A stretch of DNA of 64,000 nucleotides from an uncultured Cohaesibacter sp. (GCF_963676275.1 NZ_OY781091.1:594775-658774), one strand, 5' to 3'. Positions 17,342 to 26,764 are shown, numbered from the stretch's first letter. Numbers and translations: made by a program. Notes: generated by a model not told the origin, from the letters alone.

Positions 17342-18334
17342 TTATTCGCCGTGGATCTGTTTGTAGATGGTCTTGGTGACCTCACTGGCAAGCTTCTTCT
17401 CAGTGAGAGGTTTCACCGCATCACGGAAAGCTTTCAGATCAACCTGGTTGAATTTGGCACCAGCTTTCTCTGCATCGGCTTTTGCAACAGCTACAGCTTC
17501 AGCGAAGGACTCATATTCATAGTCGACAGCCTTTGGCAGCTCTTCAGCGAAGATCTGTTTCACATCATCGGGCAGATCATTATAGATGTCGGCGCTCATG
17601 ATGAGATAGTCAGGCATCATCAGATGCTGGGTGTAGGAATAGTAAGGTGCGATTTCGCTGTGCTTGAGGGAGGAGTAGACGATTTCGTTATTCTCGCCAC
17701 CGTCAAGAACGCCGGTCTGGATCGCGGTGTAAACTTCGCCCTGACCCATTGCGATGCCGTTGCCGCCCATCAGATTCATCATTTCGATGTTGGTGTCAGA
17801 CTGCATCACGCGGATTTTGTCGCCGCCCATATCGGCAGGTTTCTCAACCGGACCGGACTTGCGATAGACGTTGCGAACACCGCCGTGGAAAGCGGCCAGA
17901 ACGACAATGCCCTGATCTTCAACGGAATGATAAAGATCGCCCACGATTGCAGGATCATTGACGACCTGACGCTGCTGGTCAACGCTGTCGAACATGTAAG
18001 GCAGGTTGAAGATAACGAAATCCGGGTTCCAGCTTTCCAGAAGGCTGGCGGCAGCCAGAGACATGGCAATGGTACCGGTCTGGGTCATCTCGATGGCTTC
18101 TTTCTGGGCACCGAGCAACTCGTTGGGATAAACCTCGACCTTGTATTCGCCATTGGTGCGAGCGGCCAGAGCTTCACCGAATTTCTGCATTGCCTTGAAC
18201 TGCGGATGAGTTTCCGGCTGGTTGAAAGCAACCTGAAATACAGTTTCAGCCATCACAGGGGTAGCGCTGTATACTGCAGAAAGAGCCAGAGCTCCGACAC
18301 CTGCAAATGCAGCCATTGCACTAAAATGTTTCAT
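17342..18334 (-). CDS. TRAP transporter solute receptor (DctP/UehA type)
   Basis: A 330-residue periplasmic receptor with a signal peptide ending near VMAETVFQ and the family's ligand-site arginine region (GGDKIRVMQSDTNIEMMNLM) and NEIVYSS segment. The operon context (KduI, KduD-like, YhcH) suggests a uronate, unsaturated oligogalacturonide or related sugar acid. It is the first transporter gene after the GntR regulator, 61 bases downstream of it. Confidence 0.95.
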   Translation of the reverse strand: MKHFSAMAAFAGVGALALSAVYSATPVMAETVFQVAFNQPETHPQFKAMQKFGEALAARTNGEYKVEVYPNELLGAQKEAIEMTQTGTIAMSLAAASLLESWNPDFVIFNLPYMFDSVDQQRQVVNDPAIVGDLYHSVEDQGIVVLAAFHGGVRNVYRKSGPVEKPADMGGDKIRVMQSDTNIEMMNLMGGNGIAMGQGEVYTAIQTGVLDGGENNEIVYSSLKHSEIAPYYSYTQHLMMPDYLIMSADIYNDLPDDVKQIFAEELPKAVDYEYESFAEAVAVAKADAEKAGAKFNQVDLKAFRDAVKPLTEKKLASEVTKTIYKQIHGE

Positions 18335-18395
18335 TAATTCCTCCGTATGTAGAACTAAAACAGCAGCACCCCTTCGCTCTTGAAGATGATGGCTG

Positions 18396-19163
18396 CTAAC
18401 TCAGAGAAGAGATGTCTCTTCCCCATCTATCGAGGACCTGATCCAGGTCTCCGACAAAATAGCTTGGGTTGTGATCCCGAATGACGCGGAGATCCTCTGC
18501 ACTCAGACCATCCAAGTGCAACCGCATCGCCTCTGCAGCGCGGTCTTCATCATGCTCTGCAATGGCATCAACGATATCGGCATGTTCCTTCAGCACACGC
18601 TCCATGCGCCGTGGATGCTGCAAGGTCAGAAGCCGGTAGCGGTTAACCTGCAACTTGATCCGGTCGATGATCGTCCAGATGCCCGGATATCCTCCGGCAA
18701 GGGCGATCGCCTGATGCAGGTCTTCGTCGGCCTCATAGAATTTCTCATAATTGAGTGCGTCTTTATGCTCCTGCTGTGCGATCAGCAGGGCGCGCATATT
18801 GGCAACATCGCTGCCTCTTGCGCGCTTGACGGCGGCTTTGGTCGTCACCTGCTCAAGAGCAGCGCGTGCCACCTGTGATTCCAGAACATCGGCGATGGGA
18901 ATCTTGGCAACCGATGTGCCGGACTTGGGAACAATGTCCACCAGACGCTCTTCGGAAAGACGGAGAAGGGCTTCCCGGATCGGTGTTCTGCTGACACCGC
19001 ATTCCTGCGCGATCTCTTTCTCGCTGATCGCTTCGCCGGGAAGTCGTTGCATGGAAATGATTTCCGTGCGGAGTCGAAGATGCACAATCTGGGTCGTGGT
19101 CAACGCCCGCTGATTGTCTCCTCCCGACTTCTCATTTCTGCCAACAGAAAGACTGCTGATCAT
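18396..19163 (-). CDS. GntR-family regulator, FCD subfamily
   Basis: A 255-residue regulator with an N-terminal winged helix (LRTEIISMQRLPGEAISEKE; GVSRTPIREALLRLSEERLV) and a C-terminal FCD ligand-binding domain with the metal-site residues of the group (DEDLHQAIALAGG; HADIVDAIAEHDEDRAAEAM; HLDGL). UxuR/ExuR-type and KdgR-like relatives sense uronates. It leads the minus-strand operon down to kduI and probably represses it in the absence of substrate. ATG 19163 is preceded by GAGGAGAACATC. Confidence 0.93.
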   Translation of the reverse strand: MISSLSVGRNEKSGGDNQRALTTTQIVHLRLRTEIISMQRLPGEAISEKEIAQECGVSRTPIREALLRLSEERLVDIVPKSGTSVAKIPIADVLESQVARAALEQVTTKAAVKRARGSDVANMRALLIAQQEHKDALNYEKFYEADEDLHQAIALAGGYPGIWTIIDRIKLQVNRYRLLTLQHPRRMERVLKEHADIVDAIAEHDEDRAAEAMRLHLDGLSAEDLRVIRDHNPSYFVGDLDQVLDRWGRDISSLS

Positions 19164-19431
19164 GATGTTCTCCTCTTAGGTATATCTAATATATCTTGTA
19201 TATAAGTTTGTAAAGCTCGAACTTTGCTCGTCCCAAATATCCTTAACGCCCGTTGGATCAGGGGCTCGCAAGTTCGAATGACGTCAGGTGCCCGAGCAGC
19301 ATCATGCGAGGGTGATTGCCCGCATGTTTCCGCGCAGAAACCTTCCGTTTGCTGCAATTGACGAGCAAACGGAGATGAAACTTCCGTAGCAAAGCTTTAC
19401 GGGTAAAACTAGGAATTTTTGACAGGCCGGT
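19164..19431. promoter_or_regulatory. Promoter region of the GntR/uronate operon
   Basis: No gene. Close to the GntR start, 19177-19206 is an A+T-rich stretch of repeated TATATCT/ATATATC-like units with loose dyad symmetry (CTTA at one end, TAAG at the other when read on the minus strand). It is a plausible autoregulatory operator and promoter, but weak as a dyad. The rest of the stretch shows nothing clear. Confidence 0.35.
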
Positions 19432-19496
19432 GCTCTGGCCCAATGCTCAGGCCCTGTGCTCAGGCCCAGTGTTCATGATCGGTGCTCTGGCCCTGT
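19432..19496. repeat. 13-bp tandem repeat, five units
   Basis: Five adjoining 13-base units: GCTCTGGCCCAAT, GCTCAGGCCCTGT, GCTCAGGCCCAGT, a diverged GTTCATGATCGGT, and GCTCTGGCCCTGT. A 13-base period cannot encode a simple peptide repeat and no gene covers it. The remainder of the gap to 19680 (upstream of the pdxY stop) holds nothing I recognise. Confidence 0.8.
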
Positions 19497-19680
19497 TGAA
19501 ATGATTTTTCAGCCTTGATGCATGATGCGACGATGCGCAAGGGGCGGGACAGAATCGATGTGTCGACAGGGGAGGGCCGGTTGCCGGAGGATTGGGCAAA
19601 TGACCCGCCGACCATCACGAGACGGAGCGGCGGGCCTTTCATAGTATCCCGTTTTTGCGGGAGGAGGGGCTTGAAGCGGC

Positions 19681-20535
19681 CTAGAGCTGCTTTAGAGCAA
19701 ACTGATTGGTGGGCGCTTCGAAATGCTTCTGCCCGGCGATGAGCTGCAATTCCCATTCGCCGGAGGCTTTGGTTTCTTCAAGGATGCCGAAGACGGCATT
19801 GTTGCAATGGGCAAAGGCGTCTGCGGCAGATGTGCCATTGACGAGGCCGGCCAGAAAGGTTGCCGAAATCATGTCACCGACACCGACCGGCTCGCGCTCG
19901 AAAGAAAGATGCGGGCGCTGGGCCAGATAGCAGGCCTCTTCTGCGGCCAGCAGCATCGAGAAATTCTCGCTTTTGATGCCGTGCAGATGCTTGGCCAAAA
20001 CCAGCTTCGGGCCCAGTTCCTGCGCCTTCTTGCAGGCGGCAATGGCGTCTTCCATGCTATGGATTTCCTGCCCGGTGAAGCGGCTGAGCTCAAACTGGTT
20101 GGGAGCCAGAATGTCTGCCATCGGCATCAGGGTGCCGACAAGGCTTTCGGCAACCCCGTCGCTGACGATGCAGCCTTTCTCCGGATTGCCCATGACCGGA
20201 TCGCACAGATAAAGGCAGTCCGGATTGGCTTTCTTTGTTGCCTTAATGATGCGGGCAATCGCGTCGCAATGGGAGGCATCGCCCAGATATCCGGTTACGA
20301 TGGCGGCAATCCTGCCGCTCACGCCGATTTTCTCCATGCCCGCAAAAACGGTTTCAATCGCCTCGCTGGAGACGGTTTCACCGGTCCAGCCCTGTCCATA
20401 TTGGGTATGGTTGGAAAAATGCACCGTATGGATCGGCCACACTTCCAGCCCCATGCGCTGCATGGGAAAGACCGCGGCGCTGTTGCCTGCATGGCCATAG
20501 GTGACATGGGACTGGATGGAAAGAATGCCTTTCAT
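19681..20535 (-). CDS. pdxY: Pyridoxal kinase PdxY
   Basis: A 284-residue ribokinase-fold enzyme that phosphorylates pyridoxal to the cofactor pyridoxal 5-phosphate. Recognisable parts are ILSIQSHVTYGHAGNSAAVF, the MQRMGLEVWPIHTVHFSNHT segment, CDPVMGN, and the C-terminal VGVGDMISATFLAG anion-hole/catalytic motif. ATG 20535 (MKGILSIQSH) follows AGGAACGCTCTC; a longer open frame upstream is not family-like. It appears to be a stand-alone gene between the uronate and AI-2 regions. Confidence 0.93.
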   Translation of the reverse strand: MKGILSIQSHVTYGHAGNSAAVFPMQRMGLEVWPIHTVHFSNHTQYGQGWTGETVSSEAIETVFAGMEKIGVSGRIAAIVTGYLGDASHCDAIARIIKATKKANPDCLYLCDPVMGNPEKGCIVSDGVAESLVGTLMPMADILAPNQFELSRFTGQEIHSMEDAIAACKKAQELGPKLVLAKHLHGIKSENFSMLLAAEEACYLAQRPHLSFEREPVGVGDMISATFLAGLVNGTSAADAFAHCNNAVFGILEETKASGEWELQLIAGQKHFEAPTNQFALKQL

Positions 20536-20798
20536 GAGAGCGTTCCTTTCATAGGATAGGCAAGAGCGGGGCGCTGCAAGCGCGCGCATGCATCTTGCTC
20601 GAAGGGGGCAGGCTTTTGGGGATAGGCACTGTCCATGGGGGAAGAGGGAATGAGAATAGCGCTCATCGCTTTTTGAAGGCGAAGAGCGCTACGCTCATTC
20701 AGGGAGGATTGCGGTATCAAAATATCGAAAGAAAGAAATATCAAGCTGAAAATGACCTGTGGCTCTGCGTCTCTTTCAAGGCAGGGCTGTCCGTCCGG

Positions 20799-21176
20799 TC
20801 AGGCTGTCTTGAAAATTTCGGGATCGTCGCCCGGCTCCCATTCGATCGGAGTGCCGTCCTTGGGGTTGAAGGGGGCCTTGATGAAAACGGCCTTCCATGG
20901 GATTTCGCCCTTGTTGATCACATAATGGGCCTCGCCCGGATCGCAGCGCAGGAAATCGCCAACCCCAAGCTTATGCAGCTGTCCATCCACATACATATGC
21001 ACCTCGCCCTCGATGGTCAGGAAATTTTCCTCGATCACGCAATGTTTGTGCGTGGCGAAATGCTGGCCGGGTTGCAAGGTGACAACGCCGATATCGGATC
21101 TCGGCCCGCGTTGCAGATATTTCGGGCCATGGTCGGTGAAACGATAGGAATGATCGCCTTCTTTAGTCTTGAACAT
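20799..21176 (-). CDS. Single-domain cupin protein
   Basis: A 125-residue beta-barrel protein with both cupin motifs: HKHCVIEENFLTIEGEVHMY (two histidines and a glutamate as metal ligands) and GDFLRCDPGEAHYV (final histidine). Small cupins of this kind bind metal and act as isomerases, dioxygenases or sugar-binding proteins. It lies 213 bases downstream of lsrK on the same strand, so it might belong to the AI-2 unit, but no such partner is established. The function is unknown. Confidence 0.85.
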   Translation of the reverse strand: MFKTKEGDHSYRFTDHGPKYLQRGPRSDIGVVTLQPGQHFATHKHCVIEENFLTIEGEVHMYVDGQLHKLGVGDFLRCDPGEAHYVINKGEIPWKAVFIKAPFNPKDGTPIEWEPGDDPEIFKTA

Positions 21177-21389
21177 AGTGCCGCCTACGCCATCTCGGAT
21201 GGAACGTAGCCTCTTCTTGTGTTGGTTCTGAAAATGGATGCTCGATTTCCAGACAATGTCTTTTATGTTTGTTGGCCGAAATGGGCGGCCGATTGGGAAA
21301 GCATGGCGGCAAAGTCCAAAGCGCTGTCATGCATTTAAAATGCGAAATGCCGGTCCGGTGTCTCTGGACGCCAGACCGCATCGGGTCGA

Positions 21390-22961
21390 TCACAATCCGG
21401 GAGCCTTCCACATGGATTGGGTGACGTTGCGGCCAACCAGTGCGCGCTGTGGGGCATAGGCTTCCCGCCAGCGATCGGTAAGCTCGTTATAAAGAGTATG
21501 CTTGTGCAGGTCCGGCTCAATCCGGCGGCTCCAGCGCACGGTGGCGTCGGCCGCTTCCGGCAGTGAGGCATAGGTGCCCAGCCCCACCCATGCCGCCAGC
21601 CCGGCAGCAAAGGCCGTTGCTTCCGTCACTTCCGGCACCTTGACGGGAAGTCCGACGGCGTCGGCCAGTATCTGCCCCCACAGCTTGCCCTTGGAAGCGC
21701 CGCCGGCAAAGACCAGTTCATCAAGGCTGACACCGGCCAGATTGGCGGCCAGATTGAGATTCTCTGCGGCCACAATGGCGGCATTTTCCTGAATGGCATG
21801 GAATATCTGCGGCTTGCCACATTGGCTCGCATCCAGCGACAGATTGAGCAGGGATGGGGCTGCATGATACCAGGAGCCCAAATTCATCACGTCGCTGAAA
21901 ATGGGAATGATGCCGTTGGCGCCGACCGGAACCTTGGCCGATTCCTCTTCCAGTAGAGCATAGGCATCAATGCCGCGTTCCTTGGCAATGCGCATTTCTT
22001 CCTGACAGAAGGCATCGCGGAACCAGCGGGTGGTCATGCCCACCATGAAGGCGATGCCTTCTGCCTGACTGACACCGGGCACCACATGGGGATTGATCCG
22101 GATGCGCATGTCCGGATCGGTGATCGGCTCGGGGATATTGACCACTTCCTGCCAGAAGGTGCCGCCCAGAACCGCCGCATGACCCGGGCGCGAAACCCCG
22201 AGGCCCAGAGCGCCCATCTGGACATCGCCGCCGCCCATGACCACCATGGTGCCTGCTGCAAGGCCCGTCTCTTCGGCGGCTTGCGGGCTGACTGTACCAA
22301 TCGGCGTACCGGTTTCCACAACAGGCGGGAAAATGTCGCCGCGAATGCCCGCCCGGCGGGCAATCTCCAGATCCCAATCGCGGGTCTGAAGCGAAAAGAT
22401 GCCCGTCGTGCCTGCATTTGAGGGATCTGATGAAATGACGCCGGAAAGGCGCGCCAGAATCCAGTCGGACAACATCGACATGGTGGCCATGCTGGCATAG
22501 GTCTCCGGCAGATGCTTCTCCAGCCATTTCAGGCGCGGGATGGCGCCCAGCGCAAAGCTCTGGCCGCTGATCGCATAGGCATAGCGTTCCAGCTCGGGGC
22601 TCTTGGCCTGCAATTCATGCACTTCCTCCGAGGCGCGTGAATCCACATTGGCGCAGGCCCATAGCTCTTTGCCGCCCTTGTCGTAGATGACGATGCCTTC
22701 GCGCATGCTGGTGGCGCTGATGGCGCGAATGTCCGCCCCTGCAAGGCCCGCTGTCTGCAGGGCCTCGCGCACGCATCGGCTCAATAATTTCCAGTTGGAC
22801 TGGCAGTCAAACTCCATTGAGCCGGGATATCTGGGATCGCTGAGATGGTTCCATTCCTCCTGTCCAACCGCGATCTGATGACCGGCACAGTCGAATATGA
22901 CCGCTCGGCCGCTTCCTGTTCCGGCGTCAATCGCCAGAACGTATCCCTCTTTCCTTTTCAT
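21390..22961 (-). CDS. lsrK: Autoinducer-2 kinase LsrK
   Basis: A 523-residue FGGY-family kinase that phosphorylates imported AI-2 (open-chain DPD), trapping it and creating the LsrR inducer. Family features are the N-terminal phosphate loop YVLAIDAGTGSGRAVIFD, SATSMREGIVIYD, the DWILARLSGV region, and the C-terminal VFAGGASKGKLWGQILAD. Its identity is supported by lsrR directly upstream and the divergent lsrFACDBGE operon. ATG 22961 (MKRKEGYVLA) overlaps the end of lsrR by 35 bases, and a ribosome-like AGAGAGAGTC precedes it. Confidence 0.93.
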   Translation of the reverse strand: MKRKEGYVLAIDAGTGSGRAVIFDCAGHQIAVGQEEWNHLSDPRYPGSMEFDCQSNWKLLSRCVREALQTAGLAGADIRAISATSMREGIVIYDKGGKELWACANVDSRASEEVHELQAKSPELERYAYAISGQSFALGAIPRLKWLEKHLPETYASMATMSMLSDWILARLSGVISSDPSNAGTTGIFSLQTRDWDLEIARRAGIRGDIFPPVVETGTPIGTVSPQAAEETGLAAGTMVVMGGGDVQMGALGLGVSRPGHAAVLGGTFWQEVVNIPEPITDPDMRIRINPHVVPGVSQAEGIAFMVGMTTRWFRDAFCQEEMRIAKERGIDAYALLEEESAKVPVGANGIIPIFSDVMNLGSWYHAAPSLLNLSLDASQCGKPQIFHAIQENAAIVAAENLNLAANLAGVSLDELVFAGGASKGKLWGQILADAVGLPVKVPEVTEATAFAAGLAAWVGLGTYASLPEAADATVRWSRRIEPDLHKHTLYNELTDRWREAYAPQRALVGRNVTQSMWKAPGL

Positions 22962-23898
22962 GACTCTCTCCCTCAATTATGGCGAGAGCTGTCGGCTCAT
23001 CGGTGATCAGCACATTGAAGTGCTTGCCGCGTGCAGCAGCTCGAATGGCCTCGACCTTGGCCTGCCCGCAGGCTGCCGCGACAACATTGGGAATTTCCCG
23101 CAAGGCCTGAAGATCCAGACCGATCAGATTGTCGTGAAAAGGCAAATCGAGAACATTGCCATCTTTGTCATAGAAAATTGCGATAATATCTCCGACAGCG
23201 CCCTGGCGTCGGAAGGCTTCAAACTGCGATCCGGTAGCATAGCCGGATGTGATCAGGGTGGCCTGATTGGCGACGGATCCGACGCCGACAAGCGCATAAT
23301 TGGCGGTTCTGGCCATGTCCATCACATCGACGACATGGCGCTCGATCTTGAGGCTATGGGCCAGTTCCGGGCTTGATACCATCAGCGGTGCCGGGATCAG
23401 ATGGACATTCTGCGCGGTGCGACCGGTGGCCACGCCTTCGATATAGGCGGCAACCCCGCCCGTCAGGCTGACCAGTGAAATATCCCTGTGTGACAGGGTC
23501 TGCGCCAACCGTTGCAGGGCCCCCATGACAGTCGCGCCCCAGCCAACGGCCAGCAGGTCGGCCTTGTCCAGCTTGCCCATCAGATACTGACTGGCAGCCT
23601 CGGCGATGCGTTCTGTCGAATTCTGCCCGTCATCGGCGGGAATGACCCGGGCTTCGCGCAATCCGAACAATTGCTGCAGCCGTCCCTCCAGCTCGAAGCA
23701 GCCCCCATAGCTGGAGTTAATATGAATATGGATCAGTCCCATCTTGCGACCCTTTTCCAGCATTCTGGAAATCTTGATGCGCGACAGGTTCAGGATTGTC
23801 CCGATCTCACTTTGCGTCATGCCATCATGGTAATAATACCATGCCACCCGACTTAATAGCTCGGCATCATCATGTTCAAATCTACTGTCGTCGCTCAT
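22927..23898 (-). CDS. lsrR: LsrR, SorC-family repressor of the AI-2 operon
   Basis: A 323-residue regulator with an N-terminal helix-turn-helix (RVAWYYYHDGMTQSEIGTILNLSRIKISRMLEKGRKMG) and a C-terminal sugar-phosphate-binding domain (GWGATVMGALQRLAQ; SLTGGVAAYIEG; YALVGVGS; GDIIAIFYDKDG). LsrR represses lsr genes until it binds phospho-AI-2. ATG 23898 (MSDDSRFEHD) is used; an in-frame GTG at 23907 is possible. It is co-transcribed with lsrK and diverges from lsrF across 356 bp. Confidence 0.92.
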   Translation of the reverse strand: MSDDSRFEHDDAELLSRVAWYYYHDGMTQSEIGTILNLSRIKISRMLEKGRKMGLIHIHINSSYGGCFELEGRLQQLFGLREARVIPADDGQNSTERIAEAASQYLMGKLDKADLLAVGWGATVMGALQRLAQTLSHRDISLVSLTGGVAAYIEGVATGRTAQNVHLIPAPLMVSSPELAHSLKIERHVVDVMDMARTANYALVGVGSVANQATLITSGYATGSQFEAFRRQGAVGDIIAIFYDKDGNVLDLPFHDNLIGLDLQALREIPNVVAAACGQAKVEAIRAAARGKHFNVLITDEPTALAIIEGESHEKERGIRSGD

Positions 23899-24254
23899 TT
23901 TGATCACAAGTCATAACATTGGTTCAAGGTTCGTTCATATGATCATATAACTTCTATGTGATCAACCCTTTCGTCAAGCATTAAATCTCTTCCCAGATTG
24001 GAATGCTTCAGCGCTGAAGGGAATTGCAATTAAAAACAAAATGATAACGAAAGTAGTAGATATAAAGTGTTAGGTTGAAACTTGATCATATGTCCACTGA
24101 AGCAACATTTGACGCTGTATTTGGGTTGACAATGTCCAATTTTTGCGCGTAGCCTCTATGAGAATTTGATGGCGTTCTGTTCATGTGAACGCCTCTAGAC
24201 AGGTTGGGAGGATGCTGAGGGCATCATCCTGTCGAAGATAAATGGAGGAAATGC
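23899..24254. promoter_or_regulatory. Divergent lsrR/lsrF control region with four TGATCA sites
   Basis: This A+T-rich gap carries TGATCA at 23901, 23940, 23959 and 24083. The first and third are extended as the reverse-complement pair TTGATCACA (23900-23908) and TGTGATCAA (23957-23965), and the second sits in the perfect palindrome ATATGATCATAT (23937-23948). They are good candidates for LsrR operators. A possible lsrF promoter is TTGACA at 24126 with TAGCCT 18 bases on. No gene is present. Confidence 0.6.
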
Positions 24255-25136
24255 ATGGCTGATATCGATGACATTAAAGAAGGCAAGGACTTCGGCATTG
24301 ATGTACCAGTTGAAACCCACCCCTTCCCGGTAAGAGGCTCCAATGCACTTGACTGGGGAATGCAGGACCGTCTGGCCCGCATCTTCCAGAAGAAGAGCAA
24401 CAATACGGTCATGCTGGCTTTTGATCATGGCTATTTCCAGGGACCGGCGACAGGTCTTGAGCGGCTTGATCTGACAATCCGCCCGCTGGCGCAATATACC
24501 GACGTGCTGATGTGTACCCGTGGCGGCCTGCGCGCCACCATGCCAGCCGACATCCGCACGCCTGTCGTGCTGCGCTGCTCCGGCGGCATGAGCGTCTTGA
24601 CGGAATTGTCCAACGAGTTGGTCGCCGTCGATATCGAGGACGCCATTCGTCTCAATGCGTCCGCGATCACCACCAATGTTTATGTCGGTGCCGAATATGA
24701 GCATCAGTCGCTGGCCAATCTGATCAAACTGATCGATACCGGCAATCGCTACGGTATTCCGACCATGGCTGTTACCGGCGTTGGCAAGGACATGGCCCGC
24801 GACCAGCGCTATTTCTCTCTGGCGACCCGCATTTGCGCCGAACTCGGCGCACATATCGTCAAATCCTATTTCATCGAGGAAGGCTTTGAGAAGGTCGTCG
24901 CCGGATGCCCGGTTCCCATCGTCATCGCCGGAGGCAAGAAATTGCCCGAAATGGAAGCTCTGACCATGGCTTACAAGGCCATTGATCAGGGTGCCCATGG
25001 CGTCGATATGGGCCGCAACATCTTCCAGTCCGACAGTCCCGTGGGCATGATCAAGGCCATCCGTTCCATTGTTCATGATGGCGAGACGCCAGAAAAGGCT
25101 TTCCAACTCTATGAGGCGGAAAAGGCTTCGGCCTGA
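24255..25136 (+). CDS. lsrF: 3-hydroxy-5-phosphonooxypentane-2,4-dione thiolase LsrF
   Basis: A 293-residue class I aldolase-fold enzyme for the last step of phospho-AI-2 breakdown, moving an acetyl group to CoA and releasing dihydroxyacetone phosphate. The lysine at residue 203 (HIVKSYF) matches the Schiff-base lysine position I recall for E. coli Lsr[17 protein letters not shown] and [17 protein letters not shown] are family wording. ATG 24255 follows a GGAGG site. Here lsrF is the first gene of the operon, whereas in enteric bacteria it follows lsrB. Confidence 0.96.
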   Translation: MADIDDIKEGKDFGIDVPVETHPFPVRGSNALDWGMQDRLARIFQKKSNNTVMLAFDHGYFQGPATGLERLDLTIRPLAQYTDVLMCTRGGLRATMPADIRTPVVLRCSGGMSVLTELSNELVAVDIEDAIRLNASAITTNVYVGAEYEHQSLANLIKLIDTGNRYGIPTMAVTGVGKDMARDQRYFSLATRICAELGAHIVKSYFIEEGFEKVVAGCPVPIVIAGGKKLPEMEALTMAYKAIDQGAHGVDMGRNIFQSDSPVGMIKAIRSIVHDGETPEKAFQLYEAEKASA

Positions 25137-25246
25137 TCTGCCAAGCTGCACAGCACTTGACTCTGCGACCTTCTTTGCCAAGGCCGCAGAGGGGAGGAAG
25201 CGGCACGAAGCCGCAAATGATAGAGTGATTGAGGAGCGCTTTCGCA

Positions 25247-26764
25247 ATGACGGACCCAAAGCCGTCTGGCCAACGCAAACAACTCATAAAGGCAGACAGC
25301 ATCTGGAAATTCTTCGGGAATGTGACCGTTCTCAAAGGTGTTGATCTGGTTCTTGAGTCCGGCCAAATCCATGCCCTTCTGGGAGGAAACGGGGCGGGAA
25401 AATCCACCCTCATGCGCATCATCGCCGGCCTGCATTCGGTGGATCAGGGCGATCTTTATATCAATGGTGAGCATGCCAACAAACTGACCCCTGTCATGGC
25501 CCGCCAGATGGGCATTCACATGGTGCCGCAGGAGCCTTTGCTCTTTCCCAATCTCAGCATCGAAGAAAATGTTCTCATGAACATGAAAGGCAATCGCGTC
25601 GCCCTGCATGCGCGCCTTGCGAAGCTGGCTCGGGAAATCGGCTCCAACATTGATTTGCAGTCCCCCGCAGGCCAGCTTGAAGTGGCCGACCAGCAGATGG
25701 TCGAAATCCTCCGCGGCCTGATCCGCGAAGCCCGGATTCTCATTCTCGATGAGCCGACCTCGGCCCTGACACCCCGCGAGGTAAAGCTGCTGTTTGATCG
25801 CATGCGCGCCCTTGCAGCTCAGGGTGTCGGCATTTTCTTCATCAGCCACAAGCTCAATGAAATCCGCGAGATTGCCGACATTGTCAGCATCCTGCGCGAT
25901 GGACGCGTGGTTATGGCCGGTCCGCCAAATGACTATACCGACGCCGAAATTGTCCGCGCGATGACCCATGTCGAAGGCGGAGCGGAAAATGTTCTGGGTG
26001 AACGCAGTCACACCGCAAGCCACGGCAAAATCGTGCTCGAAGTGGACAATCTGTGCGGCGAGGGTTTCGCCAATCTCAGCTTCTCTCTGCGCGAGGGCGA
26101 AATTCTCGGATTGGCCGGCGTCGTCGGTTCCGGGCGTACCGAGATGGCCGAGACCATCTATGGTATTCGCAAGGCAGCTCGCGGCAGGGTGCTGGTTGAA
26201 GGGCAGGACGCAACCCATACCGATCCGCAAAACAGCCTTGATCTGGGGCTGGTCTATCTGCCCGAAGACCGCCAGTCGAGTGGTCTGTTTGTCGATGCAC
26301 CTCTGAGCTGGAATGCCTCATCCCTCGTGCTTTATAGGGAAACGTCCTGGCTGCAATTGCAGCAGGAAGAAGAGCGCTTTCAGCATTATGTCAAAGAGCT
26401 GGGCATTGTCTGCGCCACATCCACGCAAGCGGTGCGCACCTTGTCTGGCGGAAACCAGCAAAAGATCCTTCTGGCCAAATGTCTGGCCGCCAAGCCGCGT
26501 GTTCTCATTCTGGATGAACCGACCCGCGGTGTGGATGTGGCCGTGCGCGCCGACATCTATCGCATCATTGACGATCTGGCCAACAGTGGCGTCGCCATTC
26601 TCCTGATCTCTTCGGATCATGATGAAATCCAGCGCCTGAGTCATCGGGTGATGGCCATGGCCCACGGCTACCCGACGGGCTTCCTTGAGGGTGAACAGAT
26701 CACGGTCGACGCGATTGCGCAAATGTCCTTTGGCCTGAATGCAGGGGAGGCGAAAGCATCCTGA
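25247..26764 (+). CDS. lsrA: AI-2 importer ATPase LsrA
   Basis: A 505-residue protein with two fused ABC ATPase domains, as in RbsA-type importers. The first has Walker A GGNGAGKST, a signature LEVADQQMVEI region and LILDEPTSAL; the second has GVVGSGRTE, LSGGNQQKILLAKCL and LILDEPTRGVDV. I use ATG 25247 (MTDPKPSGQR), since an upstream TTG at 25229 overlaps the likely ribosome site GAGGAGC. It ends in TGATG, overlapping the lsrC start by one base. Confidence 0.94.
   Translation: MTDPKPSGQRKQLIKADSIWKFFGNVTVLKGVDLVLESGQIHALLGGNGAGKSTLMRIIAGLHSVDQGDLYINGEHANKLTPVMARQMGIHMVPQEPLLFPNLSIEENVLMNMKGNRVALHARLAKLAREIGSNIDLQSPAGQLEVADQQMVEILRGLIREARILILDEPTSALTPREVKLLFDRMRALAAQGVGIFFISHKLNEIREIADIVSILRDGRVVMAGPPNDYTDAEIVRAMTHVEGGAENVLGERSHTASHGKIVLEVDNLCGEGFANLSFSLREGEILGLAGVVGSGRTEMAETIYGIRKAARGRVLVEGQDATHTDPQNSLDLGLVYLPEDRQSSGLFVDAPLSWNASSLVLYRETSWLQLQQEEERFQHYVKELGIVCATSTQAVRTLSGGNQQKILLAKCLAAKPRVLILDEPTRGVDVAVRADIYRIIDDLANSGVAILLISSDHDEIQRLSHRVMAMAHGYPTGFLEGEQITVDAIAQMSFGLNAGEAKAS

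Noticed and set aside
19432-19496. CRISPR array
   Set aside because: Units adjoin without spacers and are only 13 bases long; no cas genes are near. The same holds for 2423-2494.
19460-19756. 98-codon minus-strand frame covering the 13-bp repeats
   Set aside because: It overlaps pdxY and reads through the repeat with no family resemblance, so it is more likely chance.
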